From Allacma fusca (Eukaryota > Arthropoda > Collembola > Symphypleona > Sminthuridae), in the NCBI GenBank assembly GCA_947179485.1, contig OX359246.1, positions 49,951,632 to 50,015,631 of the forward strand: a DNA stretch of 64,000 bases. Reading direction: 5' to 3'. A program made the translations under genes and the position numbers. Below, piece by piece: positions 22,093-35,592 of this stretch. How positions within the stretch are numbered: the first letter of the stretch is position 1; every line of letters starts with the position of its first letter. The notes beneath the pieces are model-generated. The model had not been told where the DNA came from. It saw nothing but the letters and a program-made list of their open reading frames with translations, and ran no database searches.

Positions 22093-22538
22093 ATTTGCTT
22101 CTCGAGTTTCTTTAACCCTATAATTCCTAAGCTTTTTAGGGTGCTACTATTCCTAAGCCGTGGACAGGCTGGCCACATGTTAAATCAAAGGGCCCGTAAC
22201 AAATTAGGTAGCCTATTTAGGCGGCACAATTTTAACAGCTTTGGGGCTGCAACGGAAGGATAATCGTCGTTAAAATTCATTATTTATGTAAATAATACAT
22301 ATAAAATAAGTATAATATAATATTATTATATTATAAATATACTACATATATATTTTTATTTAGTTTATACATATTATTATTTTAGCGTTCTCCTTTGGTT
22401 GCTATAAATATATATAGATACATATAATTTTAGTTATATATATATATACAATACATACAAACTAAATATAAATATATTATATACATAAAATAATATATAT
22501 TTATGTATTTTTAGTTTTGTATATATATAATACATACA
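22093..22538. other. Right flank of element F, non-coding
   Basis: The stretch 22100-22262 is ordinary sequence with no recognised feature. From 22262 it becomes AT-rich (TATA-type simple sequence) and leads into the 51-bp array. The same stretch recurs at 29587-30025. Confidence 0.5.
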
Positions 22539-22539
22539 A

Positions 22540-23047
22540 ACTAAATATAAATATATAATCTTTTATATATATATATTTATATATATATGTAAACTAAATA
22601 TATAATCTTTTATATATATATATATATTTATATATATATGTAAACTAAATATATAATCTTTTATATATATATATATATTTATATATATATGTAAACTAAA
22701 TATATAATCTTTTATATATATATATATATTTATATATATATGTAAACTAAATATATAATCTTTTATATATATATATATATTTATATATATATGTAAACTA
22801 AATATATAATCTTTTATATATATATATATATTTATATATATATGTAAACTAAATATATAATCTTTTATATATATATATATATTTATATATATATGTAAAC
22901 TAAATATATAATCTTTTATATATATATATATATTTATATATATATGTAAACTAAATATATAATCTTTTATATATATATATATATTTATATATATATGTAA
23001 ACTAAATATATAATCTTTTATATATATATATATATTTATATATATAT
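22540..23047. repeat. 51-bp AT-rich tandem array
   Basis: The unit contains TAAACTAAATATATAATC followed by TA dinucleotides. The GT of each unit falls at 22589, 22640, 22691 and every 51 bp up to 23048, giving nine regular intervals. Units look identical. The array ends exactly at the duplication junction. Confidence 0.95.
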
Positions 23048-26000
23048 GTGACTCACCATGGAATAATCCTGTACTCCTGGTTAAGAAAGCTGATGGTACT
23101 CCCAGATACGTACTTGACCTAAGGAAATTTAACCCGAACGTTGTGAAGAATACTTACCCATTACCAATTCCACAAGATCAATTTGACAGACTTTATGGCG
23201 CAAGATGGTTTATATCTCTAGACGCGATTCAAGGATTTTTGCAACGTATGCTCGACGCTAAATCCAGATTAAAAATGGCATTTACTACTAATGATGGAAA
23301 GTTCTGTATGAACAGACTTCCTTTTGGATATAGAAATTCACCGGGGGAATTCCAGCAGATGATGGACGATATCTTAGGGGCATTAAGATATTCCATTGTA
23401 CTCGTATACATTGATGACGTTTTAGTATACGCTGGAACCTTTGAGGAGTTATTACGAAGATTTGAACTAGTATTACAACGTGCTAAACTATTTGGTCTGA
23501 CTTTTAAACTCAAGAAATGTTGTTTTGGTTTTCAAGAAATTGAATTCCTAGGGTTATTAATCAATGCTGAAGGCAAACAACCTATAGACACCAAACTTGA
23601 ACCCATTATGAACATGGACCCTTCAAAGAGTATTAAATCCCTAAGGAGTTTCTTAGGAATGACCGAATGGTACAGACAATTCATAGCTGATTATGCGAAA
23701 ATAGCCAAACCACTCAATGATTTGAAGAAAGCAGCTGTAAAATTTACCTGGACTGAGGAATGCGACGAAGCCGTAAGAAAATTAAAGAAAGCGCTTGTAT
23801 CAGCTCCTGTACTACAATTCTTTAATCCAGATGCAGACTTATACTTATACACAGACGCTAGTGCCTATGGTATTGGCGCTATTTTACATCAAAGTACAGA
23901 TGGAAAGAATATCCATCCTATTCACTATGCATCACGGGCATTAACAGAAGCAGAACAGAAATGGGACGCAAGAGAGCGAGAATGTCTAGCTATCGTTTGG
24001 GGACTAGAGAAATTTCGCCAGTATGTGTACGGAAAAATGGTACACATACGAACGGATCACCACAGCTTGCAACATATAATGACTCTCAAAGATCCTCATA
24101 ATCGCATAGCCAGATGGACTATGAAACTCGCAGCTCAACCTATGTCAGTTCAACATGTTCCTGGAAATAAGAATGCACACGCAGATTGCTTATCACGTGA
24201 AATTATTCGCAGACTTTCCAATACCTTACTAGACAGCACACACGTTGAAGTTGGACAAGAAGACAGAGCTATTATGACAACAACAGGTGGAAATTCTGAA
24301 TTATTCCAACAGAAACAGACAGAAGATGAGAAATTACAAACAATAATTAAAAAGCTTATTAAGGAAGGAGATCACCAGAGTGACCCTCCGCATGTATTTG
24401 GTAAAAATTACGCACTTATACATGGACTTCTGTACAGAGTCGACCAAGGTCTCACTGCTAACCCTTGGAGGCTAGTCATTCCCAGATCCCTAAGGAATGA
24501 CATAATGCATCTTTTCCACACCGATCCTGAAGGAGGCCATGCTGGCATTTATAAAACTTTCTCAGCTTTATACTCACGATATTATTGGATGAATATGTTC
24601 CGCGATGTGCATAAGTACTTACAATCCTGCGAAACATGCCAAATGCATAATCCCAGAAATACTGCAAATATGGGACACAGACACACGATTCCACCACCTT
24701 CTAAACCTTTACAACGTATTGCTTTAGATTGGATTGGTCCACTTCCAACATCTCCTAAAGGAAACAAGTATGCACTCATCATGATTGACTGTACAACTCG
24801 ATATGTTTTTGCTGGCGCATCTAGAACTCACACTTCCAATGATTCACTCAGAATTTTAAAAAATGTAATCATTAATAACCATCATTTTCCACGAGAGGTA
24901 TTAACAGATGGTGGCCCACACTTTGCTCACGGAGAATTTCCCGAATGGCTGAAAGCTAATGGAATTAAACACCATATTGTCATGCCTAACAGTCCACAAA
25001 GTATGGGTATAGTGGAGCGTCAAAACAAATCATTAAAGACATTTATCAAGAAATATATTGAAAAGGAAACATCATACGCTAAATGGGATTCATTACTACC
25101 TTTGGCTGTGCGTGCTCATAATTTTCATGTTAATGAAGGCACAAACTACTCACCATACTTTCTTTTTCATGGAAGAGATCCACTCACAAGATTAGATTTA
25201 CTTACCCCAGTTTTAATCTCAGACATTACTCTTTCCCCTGAGGAGACAGCAGAGAATCTCAAGAATGCAACTCAAGATGCAATACAAGTCACAATTCAAG
25301 ACCAACAGAAAAGAGACGCAAAATTCAATGCTAACCGCAAAGATCATGTGTACTTAGTTGGAGATTTTATCAAATTGAAGGATCAGAATCCACATCAATT
25401 GGGACCAAAATGGATTGGCCCATATGAAATTATCAAAGTCATTTCACCACAATCTTTTGAGGTTAAACCAGTACTACTTACCATGGGCAATAAAACAAGA
25501 AATGTACATATCCATAACATCGCTCCTTATATACAGCCTGAAGCATGGACTGCTGAATTTCCTTTAATTATCCCTGAGGGATTGTCAAATAGAAATCTGA
25601 GTATCACTGCATCAGCTGGATCTGTTCTTATGGAACAAGACGTATTTCACCAACCCATAAACTATCATCACACTGAAACTACTTTATTTCGTCAGCCGAA
25701 TTGTTCTAACTCTACTGATAGTAGTGTAGCCCGAGATCACATTAGTGAGGTGAGGGATAGCCTCATGACCTATCCCACAGCTCCGAATATGTCTTCCCCT
25801 CAACATCATACACGAAGTTCTGCTCAAGAGGAAGTGCACGCCTCAGGAAGTAGAAATCTGAATGCAAGAACTAATACTTCATATTACTCTTCATCTTTAG
25901 AATCAGCAAGACAGATACATATTCCTCAAAATAATTTCCGACAAAGTATGATAGCGACAAATATAACACCTTTTAATCCAGATACACGCACTGATAGAAT

Positions 26001-28197
26001 TTTCTATAGGACACAAGATCAAGAGCTGGCCACTCCTTGTCCTCCTAGGGAAAACATTAATAATATTACAAGATCAAGTGAAACTAACTCAGGTCCTTAC
26101 ATGAATACTCGCAGTAGACGTCCTGTGAGAGAAATTTTAGAATTACCCGTTACTACGAGACCAAGAAGAAGACTTAATCCAGATACGATTGCTCCGCCAC
26201 AGTTGTTCGATAACCGACCTGTCAGAGTCAACGATCCAGATGAATCAACTTCAAGTCCTGTTGTGAATTTTAATATCAATATCAACCCAAATGCACAGAT
26301 AATGAATGAATTTAATGTAAACACAAATGACGAAATCGTTCATAATACTAATAATTATCCTGAAGGAAATGCAAATATGGAAGCTTTAGATAATGTTATT
26401 CCACAAATTAATGTTGGACTTACTAATATTACACAATCACATCATATTTATACTATGCCTGAACCGTCTCATACTGAAAGAGTTATTATGCAAATAGAAG
26501 ATGTACAATCACAACCAGATTCAGATATTGGAATTCAAGAAATAAATACTAATGAAGATGGAAACTCACACCAAATTGAGAATGACAATACTGACCACAG
26601 TATAGCAGCTATACAAGAAATTATGGAAGCTCAGAATGACATATATGGTACTTTGCCAATCAGATCTACAGTACAACCACAACAAAGAAACCCTATTTTC
26701 CCTATCGCTCAAATGGATTTATTCGGAAACTTTCAACGAATTCATCCTGAGGTACAAGATATGGAAAACTTTATTCCAGCGACAGACTTTTTCTCAAATT
26801 ACCGTGAACAATCACGTGTTTCTTCTAACAATTCTTCTGAGGGAAGTCACATCAGTTCCGTCGAAAGTGACATTGTAGCTTACAATAATCCAGATTCTTC
26901 AAGATTTGCTCAAGATCAAATGCTAACGAGAAACGAACCTGCTATTCAAGACGCAATGAATGAATATCTTGCTGCACAAGACCGCTCAAGATTATCTATC
27001 CTTTCAATTATCAGTGATATACGAGAACATATCTCAGACACTTCAATCTCAAGTGATAGTCAGGAATTTTTAAACTTACCTTCGACTTCAACTCCCATAA
27101 GTACTGCTGCAACATATAGAAATGTTGATCACGAACTCATCCTAGAGGAAAATCATATTCAGCTGTCCACACAACTTGACAGTCTATTTGAATCCAGTCA
27201 ATTATCTGATAGTAATGAACACGATGTTATAACCACATGCAAAAGTTATGAACACGAACCCGTTACAATTAACCACTTATATAGATCCTTCCCAAATATT
27301 ATTTTTGACAAAATTGAAAAAATATTAATTAAAGAAAGACACAATGTTTTCCTAAAGGAACTGAATTTAAATGCAGACTATTATGAACAATCACTTAATA
27401 TTTTTTCTCCAGTTTTTTCTTCTACCATGGAACTACGCTATTCAAAAATGTTACAGTTGTCAACCCGTGAAAGTGACACTCCTACGCAACAAGTAGATAT
27501 GTACACTTCGCAAAGATTAAATCCTGCAATTCCTATTTTTCACCCTACAAATGTTACTCCTGTACACACTTCCGTTAATGACACTCACAAACGTCCTAAA
27601 GTTCCTAAGAGAAAATTAAAAACTCCTAAAGTCACAGTTAATAATTTAATTCCTACAGGAAAAGTTCAAAAAGCTACAACCAAATTACCACAAAAAGAAA
27701 TATCATCTTACCCAACGGTTGATCCAGAAACTGTTCAATACACATACAAAGGTATGGTTAAGAAATGTCGTATTAGAATAGAACCAGAAGCTTGTAAAGC
27801 ATTACCAGTCAAAGTCAATGTACATACATTAGAGGAAGTATCTACTGTAAACCCTGTAATTACAATACCTGCTGTTAAAACTCTAGTAGATATCCGCAAG
27901 CGCTTAGACCGTAAAAGAATATTTAGTGCTCCAGTCAGGAACATTGAAGATACACCGCATACAAGTAAGAAGACAGCACATTGCCCATCACAACCCGTAG
28001 TGTTGGGTGATGGGGAGGTTTTTGAGGCCGCGTTGCCAAGTCAGGAGTCGGAGACTTTGACAAAGAAGAGACGTCTCTCTGCCACAGGAGAATCGTTAGC
28101 TCTTCTCAGGCAAGCCACACGTTTTGATGGAGACGAAGTTTTACAACGTCCAAAGCGTCGTGCTGCAGTCAAGCCACAAGAATTTTACAAAGAATAA
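23047..28197 (+). pseudogene. Pol fragment (part of RT to tail) of the duplicated gypsy copy
   Basis: The frame is open for residues 445-2160 of the Pol described at 14203-20703 and looks identical over that span. RT keeps the YIDD motif but lacks its N-terminal fingers, and there is no gag, frameshift site or start. It cannot act alone; integrase and the tail are intact in sequence. Confidence 0.93.
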
Positions 28198-28614
28198 AAA
28201 AAAAAAAAAAACTATTCTTTCCTCCAGTTGTCATTTTCATGTAAATTAGGTAACACCTTTGCTTATGTCGTGCTTGTAATAGTTGAAAATATTATTTAAT
28301 TAATACTTATTTAATTAATATACTTAATAATTACTTATTATTACTAAATTTTGTCAAGATTTGTTTTTAAAATCTCTGATTCATAGTTTTAAGTTTTTTT
28401 TTTCTGTTTCGTTTACACTAATTTTTGTTTCTCTCCTAAGGAAATAATTATGATTTACGTTAATTATATCTCTTATTTACATCGACTTATTTACTGATCT
28501 AAAAATACGAATGAATGTTTGTATACCTACACATTTTTTTTTCTCTTCAATGACCACACTTCTATTTTTGTCACATTGGATTTCGGGGTCGAAATCTTCT
28601 GTACGTAGGGGGTG

Positions 28615-29232
28615 TGTCACGGTTAGAATCTGACATACATTCCCATAATGTATTTTACATTTAATAAATGGTCCTGAAGGACTAGGTTCAAGGTTTATGA
28701 TTAGAGGTTATGATATTTCCATAATGAATAAGGATATTTCGGATCTTTGTTAATTAGAATAAGGATCTGATTGGATTTGAGAAATGGCATCAGGTAAGGA
28801 AAGCCAATAGTAAGATGCCGTGTTGGAACTGCGATAAGGAGAAAAAGGTAACACTGAGGCTCGACTGTAAAGGAGAGCTAAGTGGGATTTTGGACTCAGG
28901 GCGATTAATACATTCGAAAAGCTCTTGAGAATTTGTATAGAAAAGTTTAGAAGTAATAGAAACATTAAATATTAAATACTGAAAATATAAATCTACTTCA
29001 AAGATACTTTCATATTTTATTCCAATTTTGATAATTGTGCTTTGCTACTCATTTCGTGATGTTACCCGTGTCGCAATAAGACAGTACCAATCATATGTGC
29101 TTTACATCTGGAGTTACGTGTCACGACTCCCTTGGTTACATAATCTGACTTTACATCTGCATTAATCCTAAGGATCATTCCTTCATATAAATAACTTTAA
29201 TTCAAAAGTAACCAAAAAACCAAAATGTCTCA
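28615..29232 (+). repeat. 3' LTR of the duplicated gypsy copy
   Basis: This is the same 618-bp sequence as 21121-21738, followed by the same ATAG and the same element F sequence. It supports duplication of the whole locus. Confidence 0.97.
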
Positions 29233-30025
29233 ATAGTTTTTGGTCAACTACCTGGGTAACCAAAACAATTTGGCCAAGTACCTGGGTAGCATGAAAATTG
29301 TTTACCCAACCGACAATAATGTTTGGCCAGCTACCTGGGTAGCGACAAAATTGTTTGCCCAACTACCAAAAATTTTTGGTCAACTCTGGGTATCGAAAAA
29401 AAGTTTTGCCCAACTACCAAAAATTGTTTGCCAACTACCTGGATAGCGAAAAAGATTTTGGTCAAATAACCCGGCAGTGGTTTTGAAAATGGCCAACTAT
29501 CCCGCCGTTCAATGTTGCCCAACTACTTTGGCCCATTTTGTCAACGATCCCGGATCGCAGGATCGGGAACTTTTTCCACACCGCTGATTTGCTTCTCGAG
29601 TTTCTTTAACCCTATAATTCCTAAGCTTTTTAGGGTGCTACTATTCCTAAGCCGTGGACAGGCTGGCCACATGTTAAATCAAAGGGCCCGTAACAAATTA
29701 GGTAGCCTATTTAGGCGGCACAATTTTAACAGCTTTGGGGCTGCAACGGAAGGATAATCGTCGTTAAAATTCATTATTTATGTAAATAATACATATAAAA
29801 TAAGTATAATATAATATTATTATATTATAAATATACTACATATATATTTTTATTTAGTTTATACATATTATTATTTTAGCGTTCTCCTTTGGTTGCTATA
29901 AATATATATAGATACATATAATTTTAGTTATATATATATATACAATACATACAAACTAAATATAAATATATTATATACATAAAATAATATATATTTATGT
30001 ATTTTTAGTTTTGTATATATATAAT
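29233..30025. repeat. Duplicated right end and flank of element F
   Basis: This is a copy of 21739-22531 with offset 7494. It includes the right end of F (near 29586) and the ATTTGCT flank. It stops abruptly at 30025, where GGTTTAAACC-rich DNA begins. Confidence 0.95.
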
Positions 30026-30430
30026 GATTTAAACCAAGGTTTAAACCACGGTTTAAACCAAACGGTTTTTTAATAAAAACCAATGGTTTAAACCAAACAC
30101 CTAAAAGTTTAATATTTTCAATCCAAAATGCTTATATTTCGTCGTGCGCAAAACTTGTGCAGTTACTGTGATATTGTGTAGTTAACCTTTAGTGAAGTAA
30201 ATAATACTATTAGTTTTTAGTCTTGTACATTTGGAAATTCGGTATCGTTTGTACAATGAAAAATGCCAAACTTGTGTTTATGCTGCAAAGTTATCGTTAA
30301 AATTATATCTAAATTATTAAATATTTAATGCTTTGTGATACTTACTGAGTTTGGGAAACAAGTAAAATTGTTCAAATTCACGTGTTTTTGCGTATTAACG
30401 AATGTTTTGGATTGAAAATTTGTTTAAACC
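30026..30430. other. GGTTTAAACC-word segment between the two duplications
   Basis: The left 80 bases and the last 15 are rich in the palindromic word GGTTTAAACC; the middle is ordinary AT-rich DNA. This is the pattern of a hAT-like element with subterminal words, but no target duplication is present because both borders are rearrangement breakpoints. Confidence 0.5.
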
Positions 30431-30587
30431 AAATTCCGAAATTGGGTAGTTTGATAATTTTCACGTTCAGAATACGAATACGGTTAGCAATTTCATTATT
30501 TTATTCATGACTAGTTTAATCATCATTATGTATGAATTTTCATAATACACTTAAATGCTTCAAATTTATATTATTAAATTGTATTAC

Positions 30588-31310
30588 AGCGAAGGATCGT
30601 AGGGATCTGTTCGTATCGGTATTACTAGAGGCACCGCTCCCGTCTGTGGTTTCCCTGGAGGAAGATTTTGTTGGGCTTCATGCTGTTCCCGAATCTGCCT
30701 TCGCATCTTTTTGCTCCACAGTTCATGGCAGTCTTGCCAAGTTGGTAAATCTGGTGGGACCATTTTGTCCGGATCCACAGTCATCAGCCACTTACTCTGC
30801 AGGGCATCTTCAGCAGAAATCCGCTTGTCAGGATCCAGCTCAAGCATTTTGTCCAACCTATGACAGAAGAGTAGTTCAGAGTTACACGGAACCACATTAC
30901 TATAATAATTACTTCATACATTTTCTTACAAATCTAATGCAGGTAAAGGTAGAAACCCCATGTCTTCTCGAAGACGCCGTCTATAATTGCGTTTAAGTCT
31001 GAATGATGTCCATAGAGGAAGATTTATCACATTAGGCCAGTTGCCAGGTTGGGGCGAGCCACAACGTTTGGAAATCTCTTCCAACTGCATAATCTCTGAA
31101 CTAGCTTGAAACATGGGTCTTTTGAGAAAAAGTTCGCCTAAAATACAACCGCAACTCCATACATCGATTGCTGGGCCGTAGCGTTCTTCTCCTAAGAGTA
31201 ACTCGGGAGGCCTGTACCACAAAGTAATGACTTTGTTTGTGTATGGTCGATCCTTATCTTTGGCATTGTAAAGTCGAGCCAAACCAAAATCCGCCAGTTT
31301 AATTTGTCCC
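30588..31310 (-). pseudogene. CDK12-like exon pair, array copy 1 (leftmost, no terminal exon)
   Basis: Exons 31310-30930 and 30857-30588 repeat the C-lobe exons of the parent gene. The terminal exon that should follow would lie left of 30431 and is absent, so reading through the second exon gives CTG TAA a few bases later. It has no N-lobe exons of its own. Confidence 0.88.
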
Positions 31311-32432
31311 CTAATATGCAAAACGTAAAAATTCAATCTCATTGGATTTTAGTCCATTTGAAGTTCATTCAAAATTCTAAATCAAAACATTTGATTCAAA
31401 ATATACAACTACGAGCAACCTTTGGGATGGCGCCAAAAAGAAGGGTTGCTTTAACTTAAAGTATCTTAACCAATATATTCTTGCTTCAAATTGTATGAAT
31501 TTTAACAAATTTTATTTCATCCAGGTATTTAAGACTAAAAACTGTATTGTAAAACAATTATATAAACCGTCGACTTAAAGACCCTAGCAGGTAGCCGAGA
31601 AGAAAAAAAATAAACTTACTGATGAAATTCAAGTAGATTTGTAGTAAAATGATCTTTATTTACCAAGTTCATAGGACGAACATGGATAAGCATCCGTTTT
31701 CTTTCAAATTACTCACACATACATATAAATAATATATAAAATACTGAAACGGATCCTACTACACGAAGCAACAAGCTACCGAACGAATCAATTTTTGTTA
31801 TGTTGCAGTACAAACCTGTTTTCATTTAATTTACTTCGACACGTAATAATAATTGATAATCATAGTACACTTATTCGTGTAGCTAAATTTAGAACATCTA
31901 AGTGATACATATAACATTCGTTTACTAAACAATGCAGTATGGTTAGAAAATAATGTAGAAAGAAAATAAAGAAAATAAATAACTCCAAAACATGTTGGTT
32001 TGAAAATCAATGCTAATCGCATAACTTTCAGTCGGTTATGCATTCAACTACTAGAAATAGATGTCATTTAGTAATTTTAGTTCTACAGTAAGACCCAAAT
32101 TATTTAGACAATTGCATAACGCAAGTACCAACATGACTGTATAACAATTGATCAAAACACATCCATTTAGTAACAGTCTTGCATTGATGTCATTTCGAAA
32201 AATAACTAAAACTTACATACCTGGTAGCAACGCGGTCTCAAATAAGAAGATTTCCTGTATAAACTTAGAGCAGTTAAGTTCACTTGATATTCGCAATGTT
32301 ACCCCTGTCAATACGGACAAACTACGTCTAAATTCGTGTTAATCGCAGAGAATCTTCATCTTTTAACTGAAGATGCAGAGAGGATATTTAACCCTAATAA
32401 ACAGCATTACTGCATTGAAAAAACTTAAAATA

Positions 32433-33451
32433 TCAACTCAGCGGCGGCTTGATTCGAGTCATTGGACTGTCACCTGCTCCAAAACCGGCTTCTTTCTTCA
32501 TTAATTTCGAAGACCTTAACAAAAGAAAAAAATCATTCTGGTTACTCCAAAAAATGCATTTTGACAAACTGAAATTCCGGAATTGGGTAGTTTGATAATT
32601 TTCACGTTCAGAATACGAATACGGTTAGCAATTTCATTATTTTATTCATGACTAGTTTAATCATCATTATGTATGAATTTTCATAATACACTTAAATGCT
32701 TCAAATTTATATTATTAAATTGTATTACAGCGAAGGATCGTAGGGATCTGTTCGTATCGGTATTACTAGAGGCACCGCTCCCGTCTGTGGTTTCCCTGGA
32801 GGAAGATTTTGTTGGGCTTCATGCTGTTCCCGAATCTGCCTTCGCATCTTTTTGCTCCACAGTTCATGGCAGTCTTGCCAAGTTGGTAAATCTGGTGGGA
32901 CCATTTTGTCCGGATCCACAGTCATCAGCCACTTACTCTGCAGGGCATCTTCAGCAGAAATCCGCTTGTCAGGATCCAGCTCAAGCATTTTGTCCAACCT
33001 ATGACAGAAGAGTAGTTCAGAGTTACACGGAACCACATTACTATAATAATTACTTCATACATTTTCTTACAAATCTAATGCAGGTAAAGGTAGAAACCCC
33101 ATGTCTTCTCGAAGACGCCGTCTATAATTGCGTTTAAGTCTGAATGATGTCCATAGAGGAAGATTTATCACATTAGGCCAGTTGCCAGGTTGGGGCGAGC
33201 CACAACGTTTGGAAATCTCTTCCAACTGCATAATCTCTGAACTAGCTTGAAACATGGGTCTTTTGAGAAAAAGTTCGCCTAAAATACAACCGCAACTCCA
33301 TACATCGATTGCTGGGCCGTAGCGTTCTTCTCCTAAGAGTAACTCGGGAGGCCTGTACCACAAAGTAATGACTTTGTTTGTGTATGGTCGATCCTTATCT
33401 TTGGCATTGTAAAGTCGAGCCAAACCAAAATCCGCCAGTTTAATTTGTCCC
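32433..33451 (-). pseudogene. CDK12-like exon triplet, array copy 2
   Basis: Exons 33451-33071, 32998-32729 and 32514-32433 reproduce the C-lobe, C-lobe plus tail, and terminal exons with their splice sites. No start, ATP-binding loop or catalytic-loop exon is in the unit, so it cannot encode a kinase unless spliced to the upstream gene. Confidence 0.88.
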
Positions 33452-34573
33452 CTAATATGCAAAACGTAAAAATTCAATCTCATTGGATTTTAGTCCATTT
33501 GAAGTTCATTCAAAATTCTAAATCAAAACATTTGATTCAAAATATACAACTACGAGCAACCTTTGGGATGGCGCCAAAAAGAAGGGTTGCTTTAACTTAA
33601 AGTATCTTAACCAATATATTCTTGCTTCAAATTGTATGAATTTTAACAAATTTTATTTCATCCAGGTATTTAAGACTAAAAACTGTATTGTAAAACAATT
33701 ATATAAACCGTCGACTTAAAGACCCTAGCAGGTAGCCGAGAAGAAAAAAAATAAACTTACTGATGAAATTCAAGTAGATTTGTAGTAAAATGATCTTTAT
33801 TTACCAAGTTCATAGGACGAACATGGATAAGCATCCGTTTTCTTTCAAATTACTCACACATACATATAAATAATATATAAAATACTGAAACGGATCCTAC
33901 TACACGAAGCAACAAGCTACCGAACGAATCAATTTTTGTTATGTTGCAGTACAAACCTGTTTTCATTTAATTTACTTCGACACGTAATAATAATTGATAA
34001 TCATAGTACACTTATTCGTGTAGCTAAATTTAGAACATCTAAGTGATACATATAACATTCGTTTACTAAACAATGCAGTATGGTTAGAAAATAATGTAGA
34101 AAGAAAATAAAGAAAATAAATAACTCCAAAACATGTTGGTTTGAAAATCAATGCTAATCGCATAACTTTCAGTCGGTTATGCATTCAACTACTAGAAATA
34201 GATGTCATTTAGTAATTTTAGTTCTACAGTAAGACCCAAATTATTTAGACAATTGCATAACGCAAGTACCAACATGACTGTATAACAATTGATCAAAACA
34301 CATCCATTTAGTAACAGTCTTGCATTGATGTCATTTCGAAAAATAACTAAAACTTACATACCTGGTAGCAACGCGGTCTCAAATAAGAAGATTTCCTGTA
34401 TAAACTTAGAGCAGTTAAGTTCACTTGATATTCGCAATGTTACCCCTGTCAATACGGACAAACTACGTCTAAATTCGTGTTAATCGCAGAGAATCTTCAT
34501 CTTTTAACTGAAGATGCAGAGAGGATATTTAACCCTAATAAACAGCATTACTGCATTGAAAAAACTTAAAATA

Positions 34574-35592
34574 TCAACTCAGCGGCGGCTTGATTCGAGT
34601 CATTGGACTGTCACCTGCTCCAAAACCGGCTTCTTTCTTCATTAATTTCGAAGACCTTAACAAAAGAAAAAAATCATTCTGGTTACTCCAAAAAATGCAT
34701 TTTGACAAACTGAAATTCCGGAATTGGGTAGTTTGATAATTTTCACGTTCAGAATACGAATACGGTTAGCAATTTCATTATTTTATTCATGACTAGTTTA
34801 ATCATCATTATGTATGAATTTTCATAATACACTTAAATGCTTCAAATTTATATTATTAAATTGTATTACAGCGAAGGATCGTAGGGATCTGTTCGTATCG
34901 GTATTACTAGAGGCACCGCTCCCGTCTGTGGTTTCCCTGGAGGAAGATTTTGTTGGGCTTCATGCTGTTCCCGAATCTGCCTTCGCATCTTTTTGCTCCA
35001 CAGTTCATGGCAGTCTTGCCAAGTTGGTAAATCTGGTGGGACCATTTTGTCCGGATCCACAGTCATCAGCCACTTACTCTGCAGGGCATCTTCAGCAGAA
35101 ATCCGCTTGTCAGGATCCAGCTCAAGCATTTTGTCCAACCTATGACAGAAGAGTAGTTCAGAGTTACACGGAACCACATTACTATAATAATTACTTCATA
35201 CATTTTCTTACAAATCTAATGCAGGTAAAGGTAGAAACCCCATGTCTTCTCGAAGACGCCGTCTATAATTGCGTTTAAGTCTGAATGATGTCCATAGAGG
35301 AAGATTTATCACATTAGGCCAGTTGCCAGGTTGGGGCGAGCCACAACGTTTGGAAATCTCTTCCAACTGCATAATCTCTGAACTAGCTTGAAACATGGGT
35401 CTTTTGAGAAAAAGTTCGCCTAAAATACAACCGCAACTCCATACATCGATTGCTGGGCCGTAGCGTTCTTCTCCTAAGAGTAACTCGGGAGGCCTGTACC
35501 ACAAAGTAATGACTTTGTTTGTGTATGGTCGATCCTTATCTTTGGCATTGTAAAGTCGAGCCAAACCAAAATCCGCCAGTTTAATTTGTCCC
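34574..35592 (-). pseudogene. CDK12-like exon triplet, array copy 3
   Basis: Exons 35592-35212, 35139-34870 and 34655-34574 are a further copy with offset 2141 from the previous unit. All splice signals are retained. Confidence 0.88.

Larger units (their letters stand above)
23047..29232 (+). mobile_element. 5'-truncated second copy of the gypsy element
   Basis: It corresponds to 15553-21738 of the complete element. It lacks the 5' LTR, gag, protease and the first part of RT. Its 3' LTR (28615-29232) carries the same C as the 3' LTR of the first copy, as expected from duplication. It has no 5' target duplication; its left border is the 51-bp array. Confidence 0.97.
15553..30025. repeat. Large tandem duplication, unit 7494 bp
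   Basis: The block 15553-22531 reappears at 23047-30025 with a constant offset of 7494. It contains the gypsy pol from inside RT, the 3' LTR, the right end of element F and about 430 bp of flanking DNA. Since host flank is included, the second gypsy copy came from duplication and not a new insertion. The junction (23046/23047) joins an AT-rich array to mid-pol at a shared TGT. I see no differences between copies. It is either very recent or an assembly artefact. Confidence 0.9.

Noticed and set aside
23047-29232. Independent second insertion of the gypsy element
   Set aside because: The flank beyond its 3' LTR is the same element F sequence as for the first copy, so it arose by duplication of the locus.
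30532-30996. 154-codon plus-strand open frame, repeated in every array copy
   Set aside because: It lies antisense to the two CDK12 C-lobe exons and the intron between them. The minus strand carries clear kinase motifs and splice sites, so this is a shadow.
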